A stretch of DNA of 64,000 nt from Ambrosia x helenae (Eukaryota > Streptophyta > Magnoliopsida > Asterales > Asteraceae). Shown piece by piece: positions 31,987-43,876 of this stretch. The stretch's first letter is position 1; the number at the start of each line of letters is the position of its first letter. Location: assembly GCA_030844895.1 (NCBI GenBank), contig CM061226.1:114376574-114440573 (forward strand), written 5' to 3'. The notes beneath the pieces were generated by a model. That model was given only the letters and a program-made list of their open reading frames with translations. It did no database searches and was not told the DNA's origin. The translations under genes and the position numbers were made by a program.

Positions 31987-33134
31987 ATTAGGGGTATATA
32001 CCTTACAAGAGAGTTGAATAATATTGCATCTTGCAGCACCATGTCCTTTTATGTTCAATGGTTTGTGTTTATGATTATTCAAAACCAATCGCTTTAGTAT
32101 CGGTTTTGAAACACGCCCTTCTAATAAGAAAAATGGCCGTTAGGGGTGTGCAAAAATCAGTCCCAACCAACAAAAAAAAAAAAAAAAAAAAAAAAACCCT
32201 GCTATGGAGCCCCTAGAGGCTCCATTGCACCAGATCAGTGTCACATAGACATGAGCTCTATTCAATAACACCCATGCAATGGAATAACGTCCATTTAATT
32301 AAAAAAGGAAAAAACAAAAAAGAGAGAGAAAAACAAAAAAAAAATGTTAGGTTGTTACAAAGGGGCCCACTTGATCAAGTGGATGGGGGTGCATTTATGC
32401 TGGCAGGTCTTCAATAGCGCCACCTAATGGCGTTTGGGAAATGGATCGGGGCGCTATTGGTTGTTAAAAGGCTAAGGGGGAGAGGGCACTACCCCATACT
32501 GGGTAGCCTTAGCATTGAACCCAACTAACTAATTGACTATCAAACCCATCAACCTTACCTACTAAGACACATCTGCTAGCTACTAAATGCAACTATGCAA
32601 ATTGCATGTAACGTATTATATGGGTGTGGGAAACAAGCAAAACCTAAAAACCTAAACTTACCCGTTAATGAAAAAAAAAAAAAAACAAATTGAATTGTGA
32701 ATATGGTTTTCGGTTTGGTTCCTACTTGCATCCGAATTGTGAATTCGGTTTTCAGTTCACAAATCTTGCTTATGTTTCTTAATTTTGAGAATTCAAATGA
32801 CTTTGCTATTAGCAGAGTGGATATGAGAATTTGAAGGAGTTCAAATGACTGACTCAAAAGACAAACAAACATATAAAACTACTTAAAAAGTATTGATTAT
32901 TATATCATGTTTTTCATATTATGTTAGCTTAAATTAGAGAACATAATTATGTTTCTTAATTTTATTTCATTTTCATATTCTTGTATAGAACGGCCGGTCA
33001 AGGTCCGGTTCTGAAAACATTGGTTCTAACAACTAACGCTTTTTTCCTTTCATTTTCTTCAAGGAAGTTAAAACACAATGATGTTTGACTCTTTAACTCA
33101 TACATAGCACACATACTAGCAACACAAACAAGAT
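31987..33134. other. HDR 3' flank and intergenic repeat debris
   Basis: HDR 3' UTR runs from 31987. A long A-run (about 32171-32195) precedes a more GC-balanced stretch (32200-32520) with words such as 'ggggcgctattgg' and 'gcgccacctaatggcg', probably MITE-derived. No gene seen; the ORF at 32576-32872 (-) has no domain. Confidence 0.4.
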
Positions 33135-33764
33135 TCAAGACCAAATCAACGAAGTCAAAACAACCATAAGAACAACAACAAGACCAAGAAACAAGAAACA
33201 TATCATCAACAAAACCAATTTAGTTCCTTGTACATGACTCGCGTATTGATGAAAGCCATGACCATGAGCATAACCTCCATGTGCATAAGATGACAACATA
33301 TAATAACCTCCAATAGTTGCTCCATAATCACTCATGTCATAAAAATCAACCACCCGAAAATTCAAAACAGACGAAATGGCACTAAAAAGAGTAGTACTCC
33401 TATCTTGGCGAAAATGCGTTAACTCAGGTGCTGGAGCCGTTTGGGGCCGACGGCTAGCTGGGCGACTAGGAATGTCATCTTTGGATGCAGGGTGAGCCAT
33501 GAGGTCTGGCCCGGATGTTCCCCTTCCATAAATAGGCACCAAGTTATCATCATCTACACGCGCTTTGCAAACCGGGCATTCGTGGCAGTATGAATGGAAC
33601 TGCAGCCATTTGTACAAACATGGCCAACAGAAAAGGTGGCCACAAAGTGTGACAACAGGATCTTGAGCTAAATCAAAACAAATATTGCATTCAAAAACTG
33701 TTATATTATTATACTTGCATTCACCATCTGTATCCATAGCTGATGAGGTGTTTGAATAATTCAT
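33135..33764 (-). CDS. RMA-like: RMA/RNF5-type RING ubiquitin ligase with C-terminal membrane anchor
   Basis: Intact single-exon ORF of 209 aa. C3HC4 RING: C26, C29, C41, H43, C46, C49, C63, C66, with the family pattern (C-N-I-C-F-D-L-A-Q-D-P-V-V-T-L-C-G-H-L-F-C-W-P-C-L). The middle is Pro/Ser-rich (SRPASRRPQTAPAPE). Residues ~180-205 form one hydrophobic helix (LVLLMICFLFLGLVVVLMVV), then a short polar end, as in tail-anchored ER ligases RMA1-3/RNF5/RNF185 that act in ER-associated degradation. At 5' there may be one UTR intron: acceptor 'aatag' just upstream of the ATG and a donor-like gtacaa at about 33913 on the minus strand (inference). Start is the only plausible ATG upstream of the RING except an internal Met at residue 10. 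Confidence 0.93.
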   Translation of the reverse strand: MNYSNTSSAMDTDGECKYNNITVFECNICFDLAQDPVVTLCGHLFCWPCLYKWLQFHSYCHECPVCKARVDDDNLVPIYGRGTSGPDLMAHPASKDDIPSRPASRRPQTAPAPELTHFRQDRSTTLFSAISSVLNFRVVDFYDMSDYGATIGGYYMLSSYAHGGYAHGHGFHQYASHVQGTKLVLLMICFLFLGLVVVLMVVLTSLIWS

Positions 33765-34441
33765 TGGATACCTATTTTAGTAAACAACAAGCATAAGAAC
33801 ATAAAAAAGGTAACAGTTATTCCATCAAGTTATGAACATGGATTTGTAGTAGAAGTAATAATATTATTATTCAAATTTCTACAGAAAAATAAGTTGAAGA
33901 AGCATGATTGTACCAGATGGAGCAGGGATTCAGCTCTATTAAATTGGATTAAAGAAATTAACTATAAAGTATTAAATCATAGACACAGAGAGTAACATGA
34001 GAGGCATAAATATGGTGGCGAAATGGAGTGGGCCTATGCTCGTACAGAAGACGTTTCTTGACTTTTATTTTTTTAATTTAATTTGCAAATTTTAAGAATT
34101 AATTACACGGTTAGTCAGTGTGATGTGTTATACATATTTATTGGAAACTACACTATTGGTCCGAAATTATGCATAAAGTAACATGGTTGGTCTAAAGTTA
34201 TGCATAAACATAATATGGTTGGTCTCCCTGTCTGGGCGTGGAGTCGTGGACCAACCTGTTACATCAAGGGCCAAATATGTTACGTTTATGTATAATTTTA
34301 AACCAATGACGTAGATTTTAGTAAATATGTATTATAATCGTAACATACCATATGAAAAAAACCGTGTAATCTATCCTATTTTAAAAGAGGAAGTTATAAC
34401 TTATAATGATAGTCTAAGTTAACTTTTTTTTTATTTAGTTA
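33765..34441 (-). other. upstream region of the RMA-like gene
   Basis: Likely 5' UTR exon around 33914-34030 and promoter. A TATA-like 'atatttatgcc' on the minus strand lies near 34003-34013. No other gene. Confidence 0.35.
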
Positions 34442-34724
34442 GAGCATTCACATCTGGGGAATCAAATTTATGTGAGTGTATCCACCAAATTATATGGAGT
34501 GGGTGTAAGTGGTTGTGAGTGGAGGAGAGATAAAATATTTGGTGAAAGCACTGTTCACCCCTAAAAATATTTTAATATTTTTGAAAGTGGTTGTGAGTGA
34601 GGAGATAGAAAATATAATTAAAAAGTATTATTATTTTAAAAAGAAGAGAGAAAATTTTAGGGTAGAAAAGTGTTTTTTAGTGTAATTTGATGAAGAAAAT
34701 TTGATGAAGAAGATGTGAATGTTC
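34442..34724. mobile_element. Tourist-like MITE (GAGCATTCAC family), third copy
   Basis: Termini GAGCATTCACATC / GATGTGAATGTTC with TTA duplications at 34439-34441 and 34725-34727. Interior is the reverse-complement type of the copies near 25 kb ('gtggttgtgagtggagg'). Confidence 0.8.
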
Positions 34725-34919
34725 TTATAACTTTGGAGTGAACACACGTAAAGAAATACTTATGGCCCTTGGTAAATAATTACCCATAAGGAGGAATGAA
34801 TAAACCACAAGGTCCAATTGATTTCGGTATGTAGCTAGCCAACAATACCATCAAGAGGACGAATGGGGTTGGGCCGTTTGCAATTAGCTACCATCGATTA
34901 TAGCCGACAATTACGTTTG

Positions 34920-35010
34920 ACATCACCTAATTGTCTAGTGGTATGATTTTTACCTCATAAAAGTTGTGTGAGTTCAAATTATTATAAGCGTAATGTTAGA
35001 TTATACTTAA
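34920..35010 (+). mobile_element. tRNA-derived SINE-like fragment
   Basis: Weak A-box (ttgtctagtgg) and B-box (gagttcaaatt) at tRNA spacing. Similar in layout to 25735-25855. Degraded. Confidence 0.35.
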
Positions 35011-36469
35011 ATGTAAAAGAAGTTTATGTTTGACGCGAAGGGTGGGGATAATAAAGAAGATAGGAGATATATTATTATCAATAATACACAATATGTCACG
35101 GTGTTTTTGAAATTGGGTGTCAATGCCTGATTTGAACCTGGTGTTTGATTTGTAAATTTGTTTATTAGACAGGCCACGAGCCGCATCTGACCTGAATTTC
35201 TAACGTTAAATCAATCCTGGACATATTAAAAACTCGTTGATTGAAGTAGCATGTTGCTCATACTTTGCCTAAGGAAAAAAAACATGATGTGCTTTATAAA
35301 AGTTAGACTGAATTATAAGTTTTGTCATTTACGTTTATACCAGATTTTAAAGAATGTCTTTTACGTTTAAAATTGATGAGTTTTGTACTTTATGTTCCAA
35401 AATTTTGCACGTTACGTCCTTTGACACTAACCCAGTTAGATTTTAACATTAATACAAGAGTAAATTTCTCTTTTTACTATTCTAGGACCTATTTGTGTAA
35501 TTAAGTTAAAGTTTTGAAGAAAAAGTAAAATTTAAATTTAATATAACCCCCTCCCTCTCGCTTAATATCTGTTACAACCACCACCTGCCCGACCACCAAC
35601 ACCACCACCTCTTCCATTCCATCAAACCAAACCCTGACCCTAATACGAAACAAATCGGACCACAACCACCTGCCGCTGACCACCATCATCACCCCCCTAC
35701 ATAGTTCCTACCGTACCATCTCCACCAATTGACCATTAACAAGAAAGGTGTATAAGAAATTAGTTTGAAACAATAAACAAAAACCATTGTTATCCTCATT
35801 TTCCATTTGAAACAATAAACAAAAACCCTATAACTCCATGAATCAAGGACCGCGCTATCAATTGTGGCCAAGAGTGATAGAATATAATATTGTATAATCC
35901 CCTTGGGGCTTTGAGTATTGATCATTCAAAATATATAGAGATGATTACTGATCGCTGCATTTTTGGTACACTCTATTGTATAGTATGTAGAATAAAAATG
36001 CATCGATGTAATGAGCAAAACATATTACTTTGATTGATTTTTATATTTTGTGGGTTATGAAAGAAATTAGTTTAAATCAATGAATTCAATATAAAATATA
36101 ATATAAAATCAAAATCAAATTAGGATTGTTAATAGCAATTAATGATCAACTTGTTTTGTGTATTGTGAAGAAGTCACGAGTCAAAGTAACTAAAAGAATG
36201 AATTAAAATGGTTTGAATTAGTGTTATGAGACATTAATTATTGTAATTGAGAAATCAACAATTTGGGAATTAAAAGAAAACTAAAAAGATATTGTTTGAA
36301 GACTTTTCAGAGGTCACTCGGGTGAGTTTTTGTTCGCAAAGAACGGAGGACGAAGACAACAGCTTTTGGCTGTCGGGGTTCACACCAACAAGTGACATGT
36401 TTGTGAACGGATTGAAGTTTGTCCATCCAAAACCATGATTGGTTAAGTTTCCCTTCACTTCTGGGTGAA
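35010..36469. other. intergenic, no gene seen
   Basis: AT-rich; 35300-35930 holds repeat-like text ('gttttgtcatttacg', 'caccaccaccacctg'). ORFs at 35501-35925 and 36270-36458 (-) have no recognisable domain. Confidence 0.35.
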
Positions 36470-37290
36470 ATGTCGCACCCTCAAATTTTCACATGCGGAG
36501 TTTTACCGCGAGGCGCGTGACACACCAGGATCCAAGTCAACGGTCACATTAAACGACAAGTATATGTAAGAAAATACGTAAGACATTCCATGCAATAATC
36601 AAAACCATGATTTAAAGTATAGCGGAAGCATATTTAAGTTTACAAAATCCAAACAAAGTAAAACATGAGTCTAAAGTTTGACATCCCAAAAGTATGATCC
36701 TAGACGCGAGTGCGACTCCGTGCGCCTAGCCCGACTGCTGCTACCTTAGCGACCTGAGAAAACATTCTAAAAAGGTCAACATATAATGCTGGTGAGTTCA
36801 CAAGTTTTATAATAAGCGTTTCGCTAATCCTTTGAAAACCGTTACCGTTACTACTATGCTGGGTGAACGCTAGCTAGGCATTAAGATAATTACTACTACG
36901 GTTGAAACCATTGCTACTGTGATTTATAATGTGATACCCTTTACGGACTACCGTCATCTCCGGTAGGCCTCGTGTGATTAAGACAATATGCACCCGCCTG
37001 GCCTCCAGCCGTCGAGTGGGGTTTGTCAGGCCCAATAGCGCTATCCACATTTCCCCGCTACATACCCGTATTAGTGGTTTCTATGGGATTTAGATGAGCC
37101 GTATAGTAATATAATGATAGCCATAATATAACTTGAAATCATGTGTTTAAAATGTGTAAGCATGTTTCTCCCCCGAAAACAAAACTGATAAAAGTGGGGT
37201 CATGAACTCACCTTAGGTTGCGTCTTCAGTTAAAGAGTAATCCGACACGTGTGTGATAGCCCCAACTAGTGGCAACCTATCAATGAGTTT
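36470..37290. mobile_element. LTR-like fragment
   Basis: Starts TGTCGCACCCTCAAATTTTC, an LTR-style beginning, and is more GC-balanced than its flanks, with 'cccgcctggcctccagccg' and similar patches typical of plant Gypsy LTRs. I could not define a CA end or target duplication, so identity is tentative. Confidence 0.35.
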
Positions 37291-37852
37291 ACAAAAGTGT
37301 GTAGTTTTGGTTTGACACTCATTGTGTGTTACGTTGGCCATTGTGTTTTAAGCAACTAGGTGTTAGGAAAAGTTTTCCAAAATTATAACAATAGAGTACT
37401 TATATTAAAGATAAAAAGATGTTTGATTTTATAGTATAATTTAAAAAGAATTAGCGTATAAAAAGTTAATGCAAAAGAAAGGTGAAATAACATGTGACTT
37501 GCATGTATATTTTTCTTGGCATGTGAGAAGAATGTGCTTAATTTTTTCACTTAGACAAAATTACATTTCTCACTTATTCTCTTCTTGGACACATCATAGT
37601 CTACGATGACTTCCTACACTTACTAGAGGAAATCAACTTCCTAGTTTTTACCCAAGTATATAATCAAATGATTAAATAGAATAATAAAGAAAAACAAGTC
37701 GATCCCAAGCATAAAAATCTACTCATGAGCCATTCTAGAGCTTTAAAAATAACACCCTAAACAAACCGGGCCCAAGCTCTCTAAAAAATAAACGAGTCAA
37801 GCTCCAACCTATACAAGTTCAAGCTCAACTCGTTGCAAAGGTATTAAATGCG

Positions 37853-38078
37853 ATCACCACTTTGGTGGGGGTGGTCAAGGGGTTTCCGCATAAAGGTTCC
37901 CTTCTAGGGAGATTCCCGGTTCAATCCCTACTAAGTGCAAACTGCACATAATGGGAGTAAGCACCATTGGGAAGAATTCGAATTCGGGGCAGGATTTAAG
38001 AGTCATTGCTCTCCCTGAAGGAGGTAGCAGACGTCTTTGAAGCTAGCTACAGTGCTACACTAGCCGTTAAAAAAAGTA
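37853..38078 (+). mobile_element. tRNA-derived SINE
   Basis: Perfect B-box GGTTCAATCCC (37918-37928), A-box-like 'gtggtcaaggggtt' (37871-37884), and an A-rich end (ccgttaaaaaaag). About 225 bp. No target duplication resolved. Confidence 0.6.
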
Positions 38079-38228
38079 AAGTTAAATAAACACAAGTTAT
38101 TTTTTATTTTATTAATATCATGTTATGTCATAAAAGTACACAACTCAGTTTTATAAAGTAACATTTAAAAAGAATTGGTTTTAAATAAAAATTGAAAAAT
38201 ATAGTAAAAGATTGGCACACAACCATTA

Positions 38229-38569
38229 GGCTATAGGGTGTGGAGACGGGGCACCACCCCCGTTCTATTTTTGCCATGTCTCGAACACCAACACCGCCCC
38301 CTGACCCCCGTCCCAAAGACCCCCGTCCCTCCCGTCTCTCTGAGGACATCGGAGACACACCAATCATGTTTTTTTTTTTTTTTAATATGAACCAATAGGG
38401 TGTTTTTCTTTTATTTTTTTTTTATTTGTTTTTTTGAATGCTTGACATGGAGTGTTGGTGTCTCCACACCCCACTCATGTCTCAAGATGCTTGAGAGATC
38501 AACATGTTGAGGTGGCATCCTACGTGGCACTGAGACATAACATTTTTGATGTCTCCACACCCTATAGCA
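38229..38569. mobile_element. Tourist-like MITE (GGCTATAGGGTGTGGAGAC family)
   Basis: Termini GGCTATAGGGTGTGGAGAC / GTCTCCACACCCTATAGCA with TTA duplications at 38226-38228 and 38570-38572. Interior T-rich; no ORF. Confidence 0.8.
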
Positions 38570-39228
38570 TTACACCCACTAAAACAAGTATGTAGTACCA
38601 TAAGATAGTTTTAAGACTGTTGCACCAGTTACTTTTACCATCATCAATCTGGTAAGGCTAGGACAAACAAACTTGTAAAAATGTGATCACCATTAGCCCC
38701 CAAAAGCTTGGATTTAATATCTCATTAAAATTGAAGTACAAATCAATACATAAACTTTGTCCCACATAAAACCTTGACAATTTCATAAGCCAATTCTTGT
38801 ACCGGTGTTCTTGACTACACATCGATACCATCCTATCATTTCTGCAAAAAGAGTGGATCAACCATTTACTTAAGGGCTTGTCGATTTGGTGTGTAGTCCC
38901 AAACGGGTTTAAACGAGTTGGATCAACAAGTTGACACAAGTTAAAACTTAAAAGTCGCTCAAAGTCTATTTTAAATGTTAAGGATACAGATTATTATTAT
39001 TGTCATGATACTGTTTTTATACGCGCAGTTAATGCATTAGATATTTAAATAATGAAAAGAAAATGTGTGGGTCAACCCACTCCAACCCGTTTGGCCCGTT
39101 AACCTACCCACTTGTATGTTTTGAACGTTGCTAGTGAAGAAAAAAAAAGTAAGGCTATCACTTTTATCTCCACTGGCAGCCATGATTATGAATGAAACAA
39201 GATAATAGGATTACCATGATGACGCTAA
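38570..39228. other. intergenic, PLAA 3' flank
   Basis: No gene seen. The stretch next to 39228 is presumably PLAA 3' UTR. Confidence 0.4.
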
Positions 39229-42200
39229 TCAGGTTTGCTTGATCAAAGTTTCGATGTCTGCTGCAACTTCAGCTACTTTAGAATCCTTTGACGCTTTTGC
39301 TAATTTGGCGACACTGCCAACTTCAAGGTCCACTGCTATCTTCTTTACGAGACCCTCCAGCATCTGTGATAAATTAGATGAGTCTAGGCTTCCATTATCG
39401 GCTATAATGTGGGTCAAAATGTTTGATATCATGTGTTGCAGGCATGTCAATCATGTAGGGCTAGCGGGTTGAATCATAAACCCGAACACAACTCGTATTT
39501 TTCATGTCAAAGATAGAAGTAACACACTTTTAAATTGTGCAAACCAAACATGACACGTTTAACTAACTTATTTTACTCAAATGGGTTGACTAAATAAGTT
39601 GACGATCGAATGCTTTAGTAAACAAAAACCGTGATTACCAATAACAAATGACAAGTTAGGACATACCAATGATCCAATAGCAACTAAAGCACGGTATTTC
39701 GCATCAACTTCCAAAGTTTCTCCTTCCGCGATCTGTACATGAAAGCAATAAAAATAAAAACCATGATTATTGCACGCCATACACATGGTAGTAGAATGCA
39801 AGGAAAACTTTCACGCATGGATTGGTTAATTTGACTACTTGAAATCACACTCACAGATGGGGGATGGACGGTCTACTTTTACCATCTCAAATCAAGTAAA
39901 AAAAGAAACAAAAAAAAAACTAAAAGGAAATAGGTCTCATGGGTTTGGCGGCTAGAAGTACGCCAAAGTGGTTTTTTAACTCAACAAACCTCCCAAAACC
40001 AACTTATAAAAAATAATATTAATAACAATAAATTTTGTTTTAGAAATAATATTGTTGGAGTTGTTTCAGATAAACCAGTGTACCCAATCACTTTCGACAT
40101 GTACCAAAACCATACCCTTTTGTACCCAATCACTTTCGACATGTACCAAAACCATACCCTTTTGGACCTGAACCTATTTTGACCCATTTATAACCCTACC
40201 ACACCCCGCCATCCACCAAATTGCCCTTTAAGGGAAAGGTCTATGTACCTCTAGAGCTGCTGAAAGAACATGAGCTTGACCTTCTTCATCCTTCTTTTCA
40301 ATCAACAACACAGCATAACTATAAACATCAAAAGTTAATGAAATTTTTATTAGCTTAAAATATGTATGAAATTCAGATAAATGTTTTACTATCCTGCTGA
40401 AAATATAAGAAACAACCTTGGCAAAGTTTTTGTTCTTTTATTAATGATGAATTAAACAAATTAACAAAAATAATATAGGGTTCATCTACTGATCACCTTC
40501 CTCACTTACAAATGACTATTCAATATTCTTTCTCGCTCCCCCCACACCACACTGCCTTTGTAATTTCGACTAAAACGAAAGTAACTATTACAGTGACGTT
40601 GAACGTAAAATTCATGAATACTTACTTGAGCACCAATGTAGAGTAAGATACTTGGACATTCTTATTCGAAGATGAGTAACAACTTGCAAATGCATCGAAA
40701 ATCTACAAGGTTGGGAAAATAGAATTTAGCATGCATTGCTTAGAAAACGGAGGCTAACTATGTTGACAAAAATAAGAGGAAAAAAAAGAAGAAACTTGTT
40801 TTTCTTATGTGAAATATTTATGATTCTTTAAGAATACAAACTATCTAAAACACATGGAAACATTAATAGCTTAACAAGGATTGCATGAAATGTTAAATCA
40901 GTTAAATCAACATCACATACTACTAACCCTCCTAATAAGTTTCATGGTCAACATAAGAACTAGTTTTTATTGGCATACTAGACTAGCTAGGTAATTATCA
41001 TAGTCTAGAAGGTATCTATGTGCAATATTACACTCTATATACAGAGCCCCTAACCGGCTTAGGATCCTCGAAACTGATTGATATTTGATACTATCATACT
41101 ACAACTAAAAGCATAATTTGATCATTACCAAACAAATTGGGTCCAAGTCTATGTTCACATTCTTCTAGAGCAAACTGTTTGAATGTAAACTTGGAGATGA
41201 GATCAAAAATAAACCTGGAAGGTTTTAAAATAAGGAATGTTTGAAATATGGATTAATCTACGCTTTATTTAGAATACTTTAATTGTTTTAGAAATAGCTT
41301 TTCCTCCAAATTATGGTTAGCAAAAACAGACTAGTAGGGTTAATGTGTGATTTTCCGTTTAATAATAGTACAAAGAAAAGAGTCATAGTGAGTTACTACA
41401 AAAAAAAAAAATACTGTTTTTATTGTAGTCATTTAAAGGGCATCTGCCAACACAAACAAGCAAAAACTACTATTTTCACTAAACATTCTAACAAACCTAT
41501 TAGTATACAAAGTCTAGCACTTGTGACTTACCTCAACACGATGCTTTTGCAACCAGAGATGATATCCTGAGTTTTTAAAAAGATTTACCACCACCCGGAT
41601 ACTGGTTAGAAGGTTTGGGGGAAGAGGACTACCAGTAACCTTTCTGATCAACTCCATGAACGTATCTGAAGAAGAAAAGACAGATTCATAAAAAGTTTCA
41701 AAATCAATAAACATGTACCAAGTAGCCAACCAGCCAGCTGGATCTTTTTCTTTTTCGAATAGCCTTAACACAGAAAATTTACTTGAAGGCATCTTAAAAA
41801 CCATAGATATCACATTATCACAATATGGAGAAAGCATAACTATTAACAATCTAAAATTACAAAGCATATTCTAGAAACCCACAGGTTGTTATCTGTTTGT
41901 GAGAAATTAGTATAGATACCATTTTCATCATCAGCACGCTTGAGATGAGTAGACCCATCCGGATGCAGAATGACCATCCTTAGCACGTCAATAACTGAAA
42001 ATAGAAACAATGTCTGGTTACTTTAGTATGGCAATAGTCCAGATGTGATTATGATGACCATATTTTGGAAGATTTAGCATATGGCCACCATACAACTAAA
42101 AATAACATACACACCTCAAGATAACAAGAGATAAAAAACAATTGATGTGTACTCACACATATAATCACATGTTCACTTTGTGGTACAAGTCAATCAGTAT

Positions 42201-42660
42201 GAGGGGACATCAATAATACATTTGTCAAACCATGCATTTTCATTCCCAAGACAATCATAGTATATTCAACTCAAAAGATGCTCACCTGGAAACATCATTG
42301 AAACGGGCCATGATTTTAGCAATTTTAACAATAAACTGATGTCCTCATCTGAAAATCTACTACTATGATAATGTGACGTGTCCTTCAATATCTTGGCTAT
42401 GGCACTTAATCTAGCTGTCTCAGTATCACTGATTGACAAGCTCTGCTGGTCCTAAAATACCAAAAAAAAATAATTATTATATTAGCAGATATAGAAAGGC
42501 ATTAAATAAGCATGCCACTAAACATTAAACAAATCAAAACTGACAATAAAAATACAGGCATAAAACTTACTGAGTCAGACCGCAAAGCGTTATTGAACTC
42601 TGAAATTTTTTTAAAGATCCCTTCAAACTGGGCAGCATCAAAAACAAGCATTCCTTTCTG

Positions 42661-42700
<40 letters not shown>

Positions 42701-43831
42701 TACTTGTAAGTTATGGATAATACACTTGAAAATGCATTCCTAAGATTAAATATGGAGAAACTATTAAATCTAATCTGTGAAATAAGAAAGATACAAATAG
42801 AAGCTCTTTGCTCATGTTTGAAGAACTTTATAGCTCAATGTTAACAAACGAGCTAAAATGGCTAGCTTAATGTAACATCAATTTGTGTGTAGACATATCA
42901 GCAACATTTCAAGTTATCCACATTGGAGTTGGAAGTTGGAACAACTCAATCGGCTCACAGATATACGTAGTTGAAGATGCATGCTCTTCTAGAAATTGAA
43001 GAAAGACCAAGGACTTGAAATAAAAAAAAAAAATCCTTTCACTTTTATCCACCAAAATAATAGAATTGGTTCAAATCACTTGCCAGAGTTTCCAAATTAA
43101 CTTTACTCAATCACAAAAAAAAAAAAACTTAAGAAAATGTTACAGTTCACCAAGTATGAGTTTGATATAACATCTACCAATTATAGAAAAAAGATCATAC
43201 ATTGATACACATAAGGTTACTAATTTACGGTTAAGACAACTAAAAGGGATGCAATCAAGTTCAAACTTAACAGTGCAAAACATTCACAGGTGACAACTAA
43301 AAGGGATGTAAAAATGCAGCACCTAGTAAATATGTGCATGTTCTATAAGTCAACTCTGAGACAATAAACATACCTTGGGTATATGTTTGAATGTTGGTTT
43401 GCTTGATACAGCTGTTTCAAATGCAAATAACATTTAAGGAGAGAGGGGGGGAAAGTACTTTAAATAGACATGAAAACAAAATGAAATTCCATCCAACAAT
43501 AACCACATACCAGACTTTGAAGGCTGCCCAGGTACATAAGCACTGGCTAAAAGACACAAGACACAATATCAGTAACATAAAATTTATAATGAATAAATAT
43601 ATGAAAAAATGATTACTGGATCACACCATATGATGATCAGATGATGTACTTACCACCAGTGTAAGGATCACGGAATGATGAATCAAGAATGAAATCTTTT
43701 TGTCCTGAGTTTTGTAATATAAATTCTACAACTTGCTGACGGTATGAAAGTGGCAGATTTTCATTGAGAAGCCACTTATCAGCTGTGTCATAAGCATTAT
43801 CTGTAAATGGCACACACAAAACAACCATCAT

Positions 43832-43876
<45 letters not shown>

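Noticed and set aside
28456..33764. HDR, RMA and neighbours as a functional cluster
   Set aside because: Different strands, separate promoters and unrelated roles; no evidence of a metabolic gene cluster.
36270..36458. 62-codon ORF on the minus strand
   Set aside because: No recognisable motif, next to an LTR-like fragment; could be a TE remnant but nothing supports a gene.
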